Numbered from the stretch's first letter, positions 28,551-37,930 are shown. The stretch: DNA of 64,000 nt from Alphaproteobacteria bacterium 46_93_T64 (GCA_002163135.1 MAAN01000002.1:1-64000), one strand, 5' to 3'. Numbers and translations: made by a program. The notes: a model not told the origin generated them from the letters alone.

Positions 28551-28983
28551 TGTCGACCTCCCATTCAAGGACTGAATCTGAAAGGGAAATTTCATCCAGT
28601 TCAAAGGTTTGTTCAGATATCAATAAATTGGGGCTATACCAGCCAAGCCCGATCCCAACGATAATCGCGGCGAAAAATCCGCCTGCAGGTCTTAGAGAAG
28701 GATTCTGCCACATGCGGTGATACCATTTTCGCGAACGGTATAGGTTTTCGGCATCCTGCAACACAGCGCCATATAAATGTGAGGGCGCGATTACAGATTT
28801 GAATTCCTTGTCTAACAATTTGTCAAACTCACTTGCAGCCTTTAAATGTTTGCGCGCACTCTCGGATTGCTTCAGCCAGTCTGCCATAGAAGCACGCGCT
28901 TCTTCTGGCCATCGATTTTCATCTGCGCCATAGATTTCAAGAATTTCCTGCATACGTGTTTCATCTAGAGGAGTTTTGTTCAT
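28537..28983 (-). CDS. Single-pass membrane protein, probable anti-sigma factor
   Basis: A 148-residue protein with a cytosolic N-terminal part of about 95 residues, one transmembrane helix (GGFFAAIIVGIGLGWY, about residues 101-116) and a short acidic periplasmic tail. The N-terminal part begins with LDETRMQEILEIYGADENRWP, which resembles short cytosolic segments of alphaproteobacterial anti-sigma proteins. Its position between an ECF sigma gene (4-base overlap) and a periplasmic sensor gene (14-base overlap) is the main reason for the call. I see no zinc-binding HxxxCxxC motif. Confidence 0.65.
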   Translation of the reverse strand: MNKTPLDETRMQEILEIYGADENRWPEEARASMADWLKQSESARKHLKAASEFDKLLDKEFKSVIAPSHLYGAVLQDAENLYRSRKWYHRMWQNPSLRPAGGFFAAIIVGIGLGWYSPNLLISEQTFELDEISLSDSVLEWEVDNENS

Positions 28984-29552
28984 TTTATGCCTCCATCGAT
29001 TTCGGCTTTAAAAGGTGCCAGAAGATCTCTCAGTTTTCTGCGCCCGCGCGACAGAAGTGATTCCAAGGCATCCACAGAGATACTCATTTGCGCCGCCGCG
29101 ACCTTGTTCGTGCAGTCATCGAAATGCACCAAAGTTATAGCTATACGCTGACGAGGAGGTAATTTCTGCAAGTTTTCTGAAATCATATCGTGCACCTGTT
29201 TTTGTTCGCGCAACTGAGTGGGATCAAGAGATGGATCTGCAATATCTGGCGCTTCACTACTTGAAAACCGTTTTTCTTTTCGCAATCGGTCAATACAGAG
29301 ATTGTGTATGACACGATGCAACCATGTCCCAATTTGTGCTTTTGCCTGCCATTTGGGCGCGATCTTCCATAAACGCAAGAAAGCTTCCTGCACGATATCA
29401 TCTGCGTAAGCGTTATTCCCTAGCAAATAACAGGCGAGGCCATAGGACCTGTCCATATGGCGTCTACTTAAATAACGGCACGCAGACAAATCTCCTTTGG
29501 CAACTTGCGCCATCAGGGCGGCATCGCTTTTAATTGGATTATCTTGTTCCAT
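28980..29552 (-). CDS. ECF RNA polymerase sigma factor
   Basis: A 190-residue sigma-70 family member with only regions 2 and 4. Region 2 includes DRSYGLACYLLGNNAYADDIVQEAFLRLWKIAP and the -10-reading WLHRVIHNLCIDRLRK. Region 4 includes LPPRQRIAITLVHFDDCTN and a helix-turn-helix with SVDALESLLSRGRRKLRDLL. A TTG start at 29561 would add three residues; the ATG at 29552 is preferred. It heads a four-gene operon with tight overlaps (anti-sigma-like, metal sensor, DUF938), resembling cnrH-Y-X. Confidence 0.93.
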   Translation of the reverse strand: MEQDNPIKSDAALMAQVAKGDLSACRYLSRRHMDRSYGLACYLLGNNAYADDIVQEAFLRLWKIAPKWQAKAQIGTWLHRVIHNLCIDRLRKEKRFSSSEAPDIADPSLDPTQLREQKQVHDMISENLQKLPPRQRIAITLVHFDDCTNKVAAAQMSISVDALESLLSRGRRKLRDLLAPFKAEIDGGIK

Positions 29553-29664
29553 TATATCCAATCATTAACGCAAGCCGTGTCCAATTCAACTGATGAATTT
29601 GTATTCCCATATGATTTAAACGGCGATGAACTATAAATCCGTCGGTTTTTTTTGTGAAATTGTC

Positions 29665-29704
29665 AAAAAAAAGCACTCGGAATGAAACTAGGTTTCTCGA
29701 GTGC
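29665..29704 (-). terminator. Terminator after the bactofilin gene
   Basis: Arms GCACTCG (29673-29679) and CGAGTGC (29698-29704) enclose a smaller GAAAC/GTTTC stem. On the reverse strand the hairpin is followed by eight T. It lies 36 bases beyond the bactofilin stop codon. Confidence 0.8.
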
Positions 29705-29739
29705 CTGGAAGAAAGTGTGGGATTGGTTTTTATGGGCTC

Positions 29740-30315
29740 CTACTTGAGGTATGTAGGTCCTCCTGCTAACGTATCTGCTGGAATTTCAAATTCACTGTCA
29801 GCGATGGATTTTTTCCCAGATCTTTTTTGGGTGTTTTTGTTAAAATTCCCGGAAATCTCCCCCCCGGGTTCAATTTCGATTTCATCATATTGAATGTCAC
29901 CAGTAACACGGCCGGTTTTTCGAATGATCAGATGAGTTCTTGCTGTGAGTTTTCCATCGAACACACCAGAAATATCCGCGCGATCTATATTAACCTCACC
30001 AATGAAAATACCACTTTCAGTGATTTCAATTTCGTTTGAATTCATAGATGCTTCGACCTTTCCTTCAACAATCAATCGATCGCAGGCAGTGATTTCCCCT
30101 TTTAAGTGGATGTCTTTACCAACATGCAAACGGCTCCCAGATGCAATTATCGGCGTTGTGGAAACAATGTCGGTCCCCTTTAATGGAAAGGGTGAGCTTG
30201 TGGCATTAGCTGAAACGTTTGATGCCGCCGCGCTGATAGCCGCTTTCGCTGCGGGTGTTGGGTACTCTGTAACTGTGTTGTCTATATCATCTTGATTTCT
30301 CTTCTTTGTGAACAT
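29740..30315 (-). CDS. Bactofilin (polymer-forming cytoskeletal protein)
   Basis: A 191-residue bactofilin. A low-complexity Ala/Ser/Pro-rich N-terminal tail (about residues 1-60) precedes the right-handed beta-helix core (about 65-165) built of short hydrophobic repeats such as LIVEGKVEASMNSNEIEI, GIFIGEVNIDRADISG and HLIIRKTGRVTGDIQYDEI. Bactofilins polymerise without nucleotides and organise cell shape or wall enzymes. The start at 30315 has GGGGG before it. A short basic C-terminal tail follows the core. No M23 peptidase partner gene is adjacent. Confidence 0.92.
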   Translation of the reverse strand: MFTKKRNQDDIDNTVTEYPTPAAKAAISAAASNVSANATSSPFPLKGTDIVSTTPIIASGSRLHVGKDIHLKGEITACDRLIVEGKVEASMNSNEIEITESGIFIGEVNIDRADISGVFDGKLTARTHLIIRKTGRVTGDIQYDEIEIEPGGEISGNFNKNTQKRSGKKSIADSEFEIPADTLAGGPTYLK

Positions 30316-30483
30316 GGATTGCCCCCGATGTGTGTGTTTATAAGGAGTGCAGAGAAACATTCAAACATGGCAGGTGCAGGGTGTAATTTTGTTTAAAACA
30401 GGTTTTTTTTGAGGCACGCTTCACCCAATGTCTTTTCAAATTGTGGTTTGCAGCGTACAAGCGCATCAAGTGGAGTGTTTGGA

Positions 30484-30687
30484 ATGAAAAATCGAAAAGT
30501 TATAGGCCTGTTTCTGTTTTTGGCCTTTGTGGTGATTTACAGTTTTGCCGCAATGTTACTGGCAGTTCATGTATTGCCCGATAATAAATGGGCAGAGCTA
30601 GCCTTTTATCCAATAGTCGGTGTGGTTTGGATTTTTCCAGCTATGAAAATCGTTCGCCTGATGTTGCCGGGTGATGAGACAGAATAG
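30484..30687 (+). CDS. DUF2842 membrane protein
   Basis: A 67-residue protein with two transmembrane helices (VIGLFLFLAFVVIYSFAAML and ELAFYPIVGVVWIFPAM) joined by a short loop with VLPDNKW. The second helix and the ending PAMKIVRLM are characteristic of DUF2842, a family of alphaproteobacteria of unknown function. The ATG at 30484 has GGAG eight bases upstream. Confidence 0.85.
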   Translation: MKNRKVIGLFLFLAFVVIYSFAAMLLAVHVLPDNKWAELAFYPIVGVVWIFPAMKIVRLMLPGDETE

Positions 30688-30705
30688 CAGGCCTCAAAAT
30701 TGAAC

Positions 30706-30743
30706 AAAAAAAGCCGGATCGAGAGGGGGGAAGTCGACCCGGC
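30706..30743 (-). terminator. Terminator of the hydrolase-Nudix operon
   Basis: Read on the reverse strand: GCCGG, G, TCGA, a C-rich loop, TCGA, T, CCGGC and then seven T (forward 30713-30743 for the stem). It lies about 150 bases after the Nudix stop. A second inverted repeat TCAGTGGGAGA / TCTCACTGA (about 30753-30780) lies between them. Confidence 0.75.
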
Positions 30744-30896
30744 TGTCGCTTTTCAGTGGGAGAGGGGAGTTTCTCACTGATAAGCAAAATTTATTTAAAG
30801 TTACTTACTCAATAACTGAATATAGTGTTGTTACGTTTGATTTCCATATGTGGGGTTCAAAATACCGCGATAAATCGTTGATTTTTAGGTAGAATT

Positions 30897-31331
30897 CTAA
30901 GGTAGGTAGCTCTGGGATTTTTCAATAATCTCTATGGTTTTATCCATAAGGTCATACGACGGTAGTTCCGCCGGATTAATCCAGAGAACAGCATCCACAT
31001 CACTGTCGGCAATAGCTGTTCCGGATGCGTAACGAGCCGCAAAATCGATGAGGGTATAGTGATAGAGAATTTCGCCATCATCAGATTTTATAATGGCGTC
31101 CACGACGTCAATAACGCCTCCTAACTCAACGGTTAAGCTCGTCTCTTCCTGTATTTCCCGAATAATGGCTTGCGTAGCAGTTTCGCCAAGTTCCTGTCCG
31201 CCGCCGGGCAAGCTCCATTTACCTTTCCCGGGATCTTTTCCGCGTTTGATCAACAAAACTTCGTCGCCTCGCCAAATGACAGCGCCAACGCCGATATGAG
31301 GGCGGTTTGGTTTATACCTGTCTAAACTCAT
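30897..31331 (-). CDS. Nudix hydrolase
   Basis: A 144-residue Nudix protein. The Nudix box is complete: GGGQELGETATQAIIREIQEET (about residues 43-64), with the REIQEE metal-binding core. Such enzymes hydrolyse nucleoside diphosphates linked to another group, for example oxidised nucleotides or ADP-ribose. Substrate is not decided by the sequence. The ATG at 31331 overlaps the stop of the upstream hydrolase gene by four bases, so the two are translationally coupled. Confidence 0.92.
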   Translation of the reverse strand: MSLDRYKPNRPHIGVGAVIWRGDEVLLIKRGKDPGKGKWSLPGGGQELGETATQAIIREIQEETSLTVELGGVIDVVDAIIKSDDGEILYHYTLIDFAARYASGTAIADSDVDAVLWINPAELPSYDLMDKTIEIIEKSQSYLP

Positions 31332-32086
31332 CGGCCAGCAACTTGGGAGCATATTGTTTCAACTGCGAGGACCAGTCTGTTAATGTCTTCGGGTTCAGAT
31401 AGACGGTGGTCACCCTCTTTAACGAGGGAGACTATGACATTGTCGCTTACAAGGTTTTCCTGAATGGCAAGGGCTGTCTTCCAAGGGACACTGTCGTCTT
31501 TCATGCCTTGTAAAAGATGCACAGGGCCTTCAAAAGGAATAGGGTATTCCATGACAAAGTTTCGGCTGCCGTCCTCCAGAAGGTTTTTTGTTATGGTATA
31601 GGGCTCGTCCGAATATTCAGATGGCTCTTCCCAGTATCCCTTTGTCTCGAGATCATTTAAGGCTTCTGGACTCATATCTGCTTTCATCCTGGTCGTGAAA
31701 TCAGGAGCAGCAGCAATACCAACAAACCCTGCAACCTTTTCAGGACGTAATATTGCCATTCGTAGGCCGATCCAGCCGCCCATGGATGATCCAACAACAA
31801 CTTGCGGTCCTGCTGTGCATTCATCAAGGATGGCCAGAGCGTCATCCGTCCAGCGGCTAATTGTGCCGTCTGTAAATAAACCTGTAGATTGTCCGTGCCC
31901 CCGATAGTCAAAGCGTGTATAGCTTCGACCGAGATCTTTCATCGCCTGTTCAAGGGCTACTGCTTTCGTGCCTTCCATGTCAGACATAAAGCCCGAACAG
32001 AAGATAACACCGGGTGCATCACCTGCCGTGTGATGGTAGGCTAAGGAATGTCCGTCAGGACGATGAAGTAGATCAAGTTGGGTCAT
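31328..32086 (-). CDS. Alpha/beta hydrolase (ABHD10-like)
   Basis: A 252-residue serine hydrolase. The nucleophile elbow is VVGSSMGGW (Ser at about residue 99), the early oxyanion segment is FCSGFMSDMEGTKA and the C-terminal catalytic His is in EGDHRLSEPED. The GFVGIAAAPDF segment resembles ABHD10, the mitochondrial acyl-protein thioesterase, so an esterase or thioesterase role is likely. It forms a pair with the downstream Nudix gene. Its start region overlaps the divergent glycosyltransferase gene region with almost no intergenic space. Confidence 0.88.
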   Translation of the reverse strand: MTQLDLLHRPDGHSLAYHHTAGDAPGVIFCSGFMSDMEGTKAVALEQAMKDLGRSYTRFDYRGHGQSTGLFTDGTISRWTDDALAILDECTAGPQVVVGSSMGGWIGLRMAILRPEKVAGFVGIAAAPDFTTRMKADMSPEALNDLETKGYWEEPSEYSDEPYTITKNLLEDGSRNFVMEYPIPFEGPVHLLQGMKDDSVPWKTALAIQENLVSDNVIVSLVKEGDHRLSEPEDINRLVLAVETICSQVAGR

Positions 32087-32098
32087 GGATCAGAACTT

Positions 32099-33313
32099 AT
32101 GCAGTTAGAAAAAACAATCGTGTCACAGCATAGCACTCCTTCAACGCAGAGTGAAAGCCGTGTCGGAACCGTTTTACAGGTTTTACCAAATCTGAATGGT
32201 GGCGGCGTGGAGCGAGGCACAATTGAAATGGCTGCAGCACTTCAGGCTGAAGGCTGGACACCAATTGTTGTGTCAGCAGGCGGGAAAATGGTCTACGAGC
32301 TAGATCGGATTGGCGCCAAGCACATTACATTACCAGTGCATTCAAAAAATCCGCTGATTATGCGGAAAAATGTGAAGCGGCTGCAGCGGATTATCAAAGA
32401 ATATAATGTGGATATTGTTCACGCGCGTAGCCGGGCACCAGCGTGGAGCGCCATGGCGGCAGCGCGTAAAAGCAGTTGCCATTATATAACAACTTTTCAC
32501 GCGGCCTATACGCGCGGTGGGTTTTTGAAAAACTGGTATAATTCGGTAATGGCACGCGGCGAGAAAGTTATCGCGATATCTGATTTTATTGCGAAGCACG
32601 TGGGCGATAATTATGAGATTCCGAAAGATAGAATTGTGACTATCCCACGGGGAGTTGACTGTCATAAATTTAATCCGGGCGCTGTCAGTGCGGAACGTAT
32701 TATCAAAATGGCAACAGATTGGGCGCTTCCCGATGGTGTTCCTGTTGTGATGTTACCGGGACGTCTAACCCGATTGAAAGGGCATGTGACCTTAATCGAG
32801 GCTTTAGCGAAGATAGAAGGCGGTAATTTTTTGGCTTTGTTTGTTGGTGCCGGTGCAGGACGTGAAGCTTACCGGAATGAACTGAACGATTTGGTTGTCA
32901 GTAAAAATTTGCAAGGCAAGGTGCAGATTAAGGATTACTGCAATGATATGCCAGCAGCCCTTATGCTTGCGGACGTAGTGGTTTCGGCAACGACTGTTCC
33001 GGAAGGTTTTGGGCGTGTTTCTGTCGAAGCGCAGGCAATGGGCCGCCCCGTGGTTGCAACAGCTCATGGGGGGTCACTTGAAACGGTTTTGGACGGAAAT
33101 ACTGGATGGTTGGTTCCCGTCGAAGATGCCGACGCGATGGCGGCTGCCATTAAAGTTGCGCTTGGTATGACCGGAGATGCCCGCGAGAAAATTGCCGCGC
33201 GTACGCGCCAGCATATTATGGACAATTTCACAGTTCAGAGCATGACTGGCGGTACGATCGATGTTTACCGATCGGTTCTTTCGGAGGATGTAAAGCGGGC
33301 GGGCCACGTGTGA
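32099..33313 (+). CDS. Glycosyltransferase, GT4 family
   Basis: A 404-residue GT-B glycosyltransferase. The N-terminal domain opens with TVLQVLPNLNGGGVERGT, the C-terminal nucleotide-sugar domain has VVMLPGRLTRLKGHVTLIEAL, and the GT4 motif is PEGFGRVSVEAQAMGRPVVATAHGG with the EX7E pattern. It probably adds a sugar to lipopolysaccharide or another surface glycan. A TTG at 32078 is in frame, but the ATG at 32099 gives a more usual start. Its stop overlaps the GTG of the next gene by four bases. Confidence 0.9.
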   Translation: MQLEKTIVSQHSTPSTQSESRVGTVLQVLPNLNGGGVERGTIEMAAALQAEGWTPIVVSAGGKMVYELDRIGAKHITLPVHSKNPLIMRKNVKRLQRIIKEYNVDIVHARSRAPAWSAMAAARKSSCHYITTFHAAYTRGGFLKNWYNSVMARGEKVIAISDFIAKHVGDNYEIPKDRIVTIPRGVDCHKFNPGAVSAERIIKMATDWALPDGVPVVMLPGRLTRLKGHVTLIEALAKIEGGNFLALFVGAGAGREAYRNELNDLVVSKNLQGKVQIKDYCNDMPAALMLADVVVSATTVPEGFGRVSVEAQAMGRPVVATAHGGSLETVLDGNTGWLVPVEDADAMAAAIKVALGMTGDAREKIAARTRQHIMDNFTVQSMTGGTIDVYRSVLSEDVKRAGHV

Positions 33314-34260
33314 GCGAGGTTAAGGCCCAACAAAGAATATTGGTGATCAAGCATGGTGCCCTTGGAGATGTCGTGCTTGCACAATCTCCTTTTCAAGCAG
33401 TTCGCGCTCATCATCCTGATGCACATATAACATTGCTAACGACTTCTTTGTTTAAGCCATTTTTAGAAAAATCGGACTTATTCGATGCTATCTGGGTGGA
33501 TGAAAAACCTAAGATCTGGCAGATAATCAAAATTTCAGCCTTAAAGAAAAAGCTGCAACAAGGCCGCTTTGACCGAGTTTACGACTTACAAACATCCTCC
33601 AGAACCGGCTCATATCTAAAACTCTTCAAATTATCGGAAACTCCTGAATGGTCTGGCGTTGCAAAGGGCTGTAGTCATCCGCATAAAAACACTGAACGCG
33701 GAAAACTACACACCTTAGAGAGGCAAGCCGAGCAGTTGCAGGATGCCGGAATTGATAATATTCCTGCGGCGGATTTTGGATGGGCTGTTGGTGAAATCGA
33801 AAAATTCTCGCTGCCGTCAAAATTTGCTTTGCTGGTGCCGGGTGGCGCTGCTCATAGACCAGAGAAACGGTGGCCTGCTGAAAAGTATGCCGATTTGGCG
33901 ATGCATCTTGCCGTGAATAATATAACCCCTGTTTTGCTCGGGGGAGCAGCGGAAGCAGATGTATTGTCGGATATCCTGACAAAATGCCCTGAAGCCATAG
34001 ATCTTTCAGGAAAGACAAGTCTTACCGATTTGGCCAGCCTTGGTGCTAGTGCAGTCTTGGCGATAGGAAATGACACAGGCCCTTTGCATATGATTGCAGC
34101 TGTGGACTGTCCGGTCACGGTTTTGTTTTCGGCAGCATCCGATCCGGCAAGAGCCCGCCCCCGAGGGGCAGATGTGACAGTTCTTCGTGAAGATAATTTA
34201 GCCAATTTGGCATTCCTTAAGGTTTTGGAAACCTTGAAAATGCCAAAAAGCGACGATTAA
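33310..34260 (+). CDS. Glycosyltransferase, GT9 (heptosyltransferase-like)
   Basis: A 316-residue ADP-heptose:LPS heptosyltransferase-family protein. Characteristic parts are RILVIKHGALGDVVLAQSPFQAVRAHHP at the N-terminus, LVPGGAAHRPEKRWPAEKYADLA in the middle, and AIGNDTGPLHMIAAVDCPVTVLF, with the conserved GNDTGPMH-like motif, near the end. It likely builds the LPS inner core in the cytosol, with the coupled GT4 gene. Start is GTG in GTGA overlap. Confidence 0.92.
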   Translation: MSEVKAQQRILVIKHGALGDVVLAQSPFQAVRAHHPDAHITLLTTSLFKPFLEKSDLFDAIWVDEKPKIWQIIKISALKKKLQQGRFDRVYDLQTSSRTGSYLKLFKLSETPEWSGVAKGCSHPHKNTERGKLHTLERQAEQLQDAGIDNIPAADFGWAVGEIEKFSLPSKFALLVPGGAAHRPEKRWPAEKYADLAMHLAVNNITPVLLGGAAEADVLSDILTKCPEAIDLSGKTSLTDLASLGASAVLAIGNDTGPLHMIAAVDCPVTVLFSAASDPARARPRGADVTVLREDNLANLAFLKVLETLKMPKSDD

Positions 34261-34313
34261 GCTACAAAAACGCGATTTTATTAGAAAAACAGGCACCTTA
34301 CGCTGTCTACGGC

Positions 34314-34341
34314 TTGACATCATGGCCTATATTTTTACAGT
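34314..34341 (+). promoter_or_regulatory. Probable thrS promoter
   Basis: TTGACA (34314-34319), a 16-base spacer and TACAGT (34336-34341) lie about 65 bases before the thrS start. The -35 box is perfect, the -10 box fair. Confidence 0.5.
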
Positions 34342-34406
34342 CGCAACTCTTCTAACTCGGTTCAGGTCAGGGTGTTGATCGGAACTCAACTTTATGGCGG
34401 TAAATT

Positions 34407-36338
34407 GTGCAAAGCGAAAAAGTAAACATCACTCTTCCAGATGGAAGTGTTCGCGTCTTTGAAGGTCCTGTTACTGGACTAGAATTGGCAACTGATATTG
34501 GACCTGGTTTGGCCAAGGCTGCGTTAGCCCTTCGTATTGACGGAGAGATGGTTGATCTTAAAACGACGCTTGATACCGATGTTGCTGTTGAAATCGTAAC
34601 AGTGAAAGAAGAAGGCAACGATGTTCTTGAATTGATCCGTCATGATGCTGCGCATGTGATGGCTGAAGCTGTTAAAGAACTCTACCCTGAAACTCAGGTT
34701 ACTATTGGCCCGTCTATTGAAGATGGCTTTTATTACGACTTTGCCCGCGATAAGGCTTTTACGCCTGAAGATCTGGAGAAAATCGAAAAACGAATGCACG
34801 ACATTGTAGATCGTGACGAATCCATTGATCGCGAAGAATGGGACCGGGACGAAGCGGTAAAATTCTTTGAAGATAAAGGCGAGAAATATAAAGCTGAAAT
34901 TATTGCGTCAATTCCGGCTGATCAGCCAATTGGGATTTATAAGCAAGGTGATTTTCAGGATCTGTGCCGTGGCCCGCATTTGCCATCGACCAAAAAACTT
35001 GGTCATGCGTTCAAATTGATGAAACTGGCCGGTGCCTATTGGCGCGGCGATTCCAAAAACGAAATGTTGCAGCGTGTGTATGGAACTGCATGGCGCAATG
35101 AGAAAGAGCTAAAAGCCTATCTCCATCGCTTGGAAGAAGCGGAACGCCGGGATCATCGCAAGCTTGGTAAGGAAATGGATCTCTTCCATATGCAGGAAGA
35201 GGCTGTTGGCATGGTGTTCTGGCACGCAAAGGGCTGGACCATTTATCGCACGCTGGAAAATTACATCCGAAATAAGCTGGAAAAAGCAGATTACCAGGAA
35301 GTGAAAACACCACAGCTGGTGGATCGTAAGCTTTGGGAAGATTCAGGACATTGGGATAAGTTCCGTGAAAACATGTACACCACAGAAGCTGATGATCGTA
35401 CATTCGCTCTGAAACCCATGAACTGCCCGTGTCACGTTCAGATTTTTAATCAGGGCATTACGAGCTATCGGGACTTACCGTTGCGTATGGCTGAATTTGG
35501 ATCATGTCACCGCTACGAGCCGTCTGGCGCGTTACACGGTATTATGCGAGTCCGTGGTTTCACCCAAGATGATGCACATATTTTCTGTACCGAAGATCAG
35601 ATTACGTCCGAGACTGAAATATTCTGTGAATTGCTGCTTGATATCTATAAAGATTTTGGCTTTACCGACGTACGAGTGAAGTTCTCTGATCGCCCTGAAA
35701 CACGTGCTGGTGATGATGCGATTTGGGATAAAGCCGAAGGGTCACTTAAAGACGCGATCGAGGCAACAAATCTTAGCTACAGCATGAACCCGGGGGAAGG
35801 GGCTTTCTACGGCCCTAAGCTCGAGTTTGTTTTGACTGACGCGATTGGTCGTGAATGGCAATGTGGTACATTGCAGGTCGATTTTGTGCTCCCAGAGCGT
35901 TTGAATGCAAATTACATCGGTGAAGATGGCGCGAAGCACCGCCCTGTTATGTTGCATCGTGCGATCTTTGGATCTATGGAGCGCTTTATCGGCATCTTGA
36001 TTGAAGAATATGCGGGACGTTTTCCATTATGGCTCGCGCCGCAGCAAGTTGTTATTGCGACAATTACTGATGAAGCCGACGGATACGCACAGAAGGTGTT
36101 GGAAGAAGCTGAAAAACGCGGTCTTCGAGCCAGCCTTGACCTTCGGAACGAGAAGATTAATTACAAAGTGCGTGAGCACAGTCTTGCCAAGGTTCCTGCA
36201 CTGCTAGTTGCTGGAAGCCGCGAGGCAGAAGAGAATACAATATCTGTTCGCCGACTGGGTGAAAAACACCAGAAGGTAATGAGTTTAGACGAGGCGCTGG
36301 ACGCACTTGTTGCGGAAGCAATGGTTCCCGGAACATAA
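34407..36338 (+). CDS. thrS: Threonyl-tRNA synthetase
   Basis: A 643-residue class II synthetase. Order: N-terminal TGS domain (residues about 1-65), the tRNA second-additional (editing) domain with [11 protein letters not shown] and, later, CRGPHLPST, the catalytic core with [12 protein letters not shown], the [26 protein letters not shown] motif 2 region and [19 protein letters not shown], and the anticodon-binding domain (about 540-640). It charges tRNA-Thr and clears Ser-tRNA-Thr. The start is GTG. It opens the translation cluster thrS / infC / rpmI-rplT / pheST. Confidence 0.97.
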   Translation: MQSEKVNITLPDGSVRVFEGPVTGLELATDIGPGLAKAALALRIDGEMVDLKTTLDTDVAVEIVTVKEEGNDVLELIRHDAAHVMAEAVKELYPETQVTIGPSIEDGFYYDFARDKAFTPEDLEKIEKRMHDIVDRDESIDREEWDRDEAVKFFEDKGEKYKAEIIASIPADQPIGIYKQGDFQDLCRGPHLPSTKKLGHAFKLMKLAGAYWRGDSKNEMLQRVYGTAWRNEKELKAYLHRLEEAERRDHRKLGKEMDLFHMQEEAVGMVFWHAKGWTIYRTLENYIRNKLEKADYQEVKTPQLVDRKLWEDSGHWDKFRENMYTTEADDRTFALKPMNCPCHVQIFNQGITSYRDLPLRMAEFGSCHRYEPSGALHGIMRVRGFTQDDAHIFCTEDQITSETEIFCELLLDIYKDFGFTDVRVKFSDRPETRAGDDAIWDKAEGSLKDAIEATNLSYSMNPGEGAFYGPKLEFVLTDAIGREWQCGTLQVDFVLPERLNANYIGEDGAKHRPVMLHRAIFGSMERFIGILIEEYAGRFPLWLAPQQVVIATITDEADGYAQKVLEEAEKRGLRASLDLRNEKINYKVREHSLAKVPALLVAGSREAEENTISVRRLGEKHQKVMSLDEALDALVAEAMVPGT

Positions 36339-36448
36339 TTCCAGTTGACTGTTTAAATTATTGGAACGATTTGGATAAAGATGTAATATAGGCAAAAGAT
36401 CAGATTCTATAGGTCTGTGATCTGTTGCAACTGCTAAGGAGAAGGTAA

Positions 36449-36991
36449 ATAGCTCGTCCACAAAGAAATACGCTCCCGACTAAAGACGGCCCGCGTATGA
36501 ATGAAGACATCGATAACGTCGATATTCGCCTGATTAATGATGAGGGTGTTAATATTGGTGTTGTTTCATTGGAAGCTGCAGCAGGTTTGGCTGATGAAGT
36601 CGCGCTTGATCTGGTGGAAGTCTCGCCAGGTCAGGTTCCTGTTTGTAAAATTATGGATCATGGTCGTGCCAAATTTGAGGCGCAGAAGAAAGCTTCCAAG
36701 GCCCGTAAAAAACAGAAAACTGTCGAGATCAAAGAAATCAAGCTGCGTCCAGGTATTGACCAGCATGATTACGAAGTGAAAATGCGCGCAGTTGTCAAAT
36801 TCTTGGGTGAAGGAAACAAGGTTAAATTGACCATTCGTTTCCGTGGCCGTGAAATGGCCCATCAGGAACTTGGCATGAAACTCCTGAATCGGGTTCGTGA
36901 CGAGAATGTGGAAATCTGTAAAGTCGAGCTTAATCCTAAGATGGAAGGCCGCCAAATGACTATGGTCGTTGCGCCTACCCAAGCTAAGTAA
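36449..36991 (+). CDS. infC: Translation initiation factor IF-3 (AUA start)
   Basis: A 180-residue IF3, the same length as in E. coli, that guards start-codon and initiator-tRNA choice on the 30S subunit. The frame runs from ATA at 36449, giving IARPQRNTLPTKDGPRMNED, with AAGGAGAAGG just before it. The first ATG (36497) would remove the conserved basic N-terminus. infC genes typically use AUU, AUC or AUA, which lets IF3 repress its own translation. The N-domain (about 15-85), Lys-rich linker (KKASKARKKQK) and C-domain (IKLRPGIDQHDYEVKM) are intact. Confidence 0.95.
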   Translation: MARPQRNTLPTKDGPRMNEDIDNVDIRLINDEGVNIGVVSLEAAAGLADEVALDLVEVSPGQVPVCKIMDHGRAKFEAQKKASKARKKQKTVEIKEIKLRPGIDQHDYEVKMRAVVKFLGEGNKVKLTIRFRGREMAHQELGMKLLNRVRDENVEICKVELNPKMEGRQMTMVVAPTQAK

Positions 36992-37000
36992 GCTGAAAAT

Positions 37001-37059
37001 TTCAGAGGGAAGTCTCTGAAATAAAAAAGACACTTCGCGAAAGCGGCGTGTCTTTTTTT
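37001..37059 (+). terminator. infC terminator (double hairpin)
   Basis: A first small hairpin TTCAGAG / CTCTGAA (37001-37020) is followed by AAAAAGACAC / GTGTCTTTTT (37024-37033 with 37048-37057) with an inner CGC/GCG pair, ending in a T-run. It separates infC from the ribosomal protein genes. Confidence 0.85.
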
Positions 37060-37183
37060 CTAATGGTTTGAAATATATGATTTTTTTGTTTAGCCGTCCC
37101 GTTAAGTGAAGGTATTGATTTTCAGGATTTGTTGGGAGTGTATGCGCACATCGACAAGTCTTAGAAATCCTTAAAACAAAGGC

Positions 37184-37212
37184 TTGATATCTTTTAAAGC
37201 CGCGGGTATAAA
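37184..37212 (+). promoter_or_regulatory. Promoter of rpmI-rplT
   Basis: TTGATA (37184-37189), a 17-base spacer and TATAAA (37207-37212). It leaves a leader of about 75 bases before rpmI, long enough to hold an L20-type autoregulatory structure, although I could not draw a convincing one. Confidence 0.75.
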
Positions 37213-37294
37213 CCTCGCTTCGTCGAACATTCCGGCTAATTAGGGCTGCCGAGTTTGTTCAACTGCTTCAACTCTTTGTAAAAGGGAAGCCAAA

Positions 37295-37492
37295 ATGCCC
37301 AAAATGAAGACCAAGAGTGGCGTCAAAAAACGTTTCTCTCTGACCGCCTCAGGTAAGGTTCGTGGTACTCAAGCTGGTAAACAGCATGGTATGATTAAAC
37401 GGACCAACAAACAGCTACGGAATCAACGGGGTACAACTATCCTGTCTGAACCAGATGCGAAGATTATCAAAAAGTTTTTACCTTACGGCTAA
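37295..37492 (+). CDS. rpmI: 50S ribosomal protein L35
   Basis: A 65-residue basic protein of the large subunit. [22 protein letters not shown], the central [16 protein letters not shown] and the C-terminal KKFLPYG are typical of bL35. AAAAGGGAAG precedes the ATG. rplT follows after 12 bases, so the two are co-translated. Confidence 0.97.
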   Translation: MPKMKTKSGVKKRFSLTASGKVRGTQAGKQHGMIKRTNKQLRNQRGTTILSEPDAKIIKKFLPYG

Positions 37493-37504
37493 GGAGTGTA
37501 GACC

Positions 37505-37867
37505 ATGGCACGTGTTAAACGCGGTGTGACTACTCACGCCCGCCACAGAAAAGTTATTAAAGCAGCGAAAGGGTTTCACGGTCGTCGTAAAAACACCTTC
37601 CGCGCTGCAATTCAGGCCGTTGAAAAAGCTGGCCAATATGCATATCGCGACCGTCGCGTTAGAAAACGGAATTTCCGGGCTCTTTGGATTCAGCGTATTA
37701 ACGCCGCTTCCCGTGAACTTGGCATGACATACGGCAACTTTATGCATGGCCTCAAGCTGGCTGGCATTGAGCTAGATCGTAAGGTTCTTGCTGATATCGC
37801 CGTGCGCGAGCCTGACGCCTTTAAGGCATTGGTTGAAGCTGCTGAGAAAGCATCTGCCAAAGCCTGA
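37505..37867 (+). CDS. rplT: 50S ribosomal protein L20
   Basis: A 120-residue bL20, an early 23S rRNA-binding assembly protein and often the repressor of its own operon. [17 protein letters not shown], the long basic helix and the C-terminal domain with [24 protein letters not shown] are standard. A short Lys/Ala tail closes the protein. Confidence 0.98.
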   Translation: MARVKRGVTTHARHRKVIKAAKGFHGRRKNTFRAAIQAVEKAGQYAYRDRRVRKRNFRALWIQRINAASRELGMTYGNFMHGLKLAGIELDRKVLADIAVREPDAFKALVEAAEKASAKA

Positions 37868-37930
37868 TTTTATCGGGCCCTCGAAAACTTCATGTAAGTG
37901 CACTAGACTTTTTCGAACACCACTTTATTA

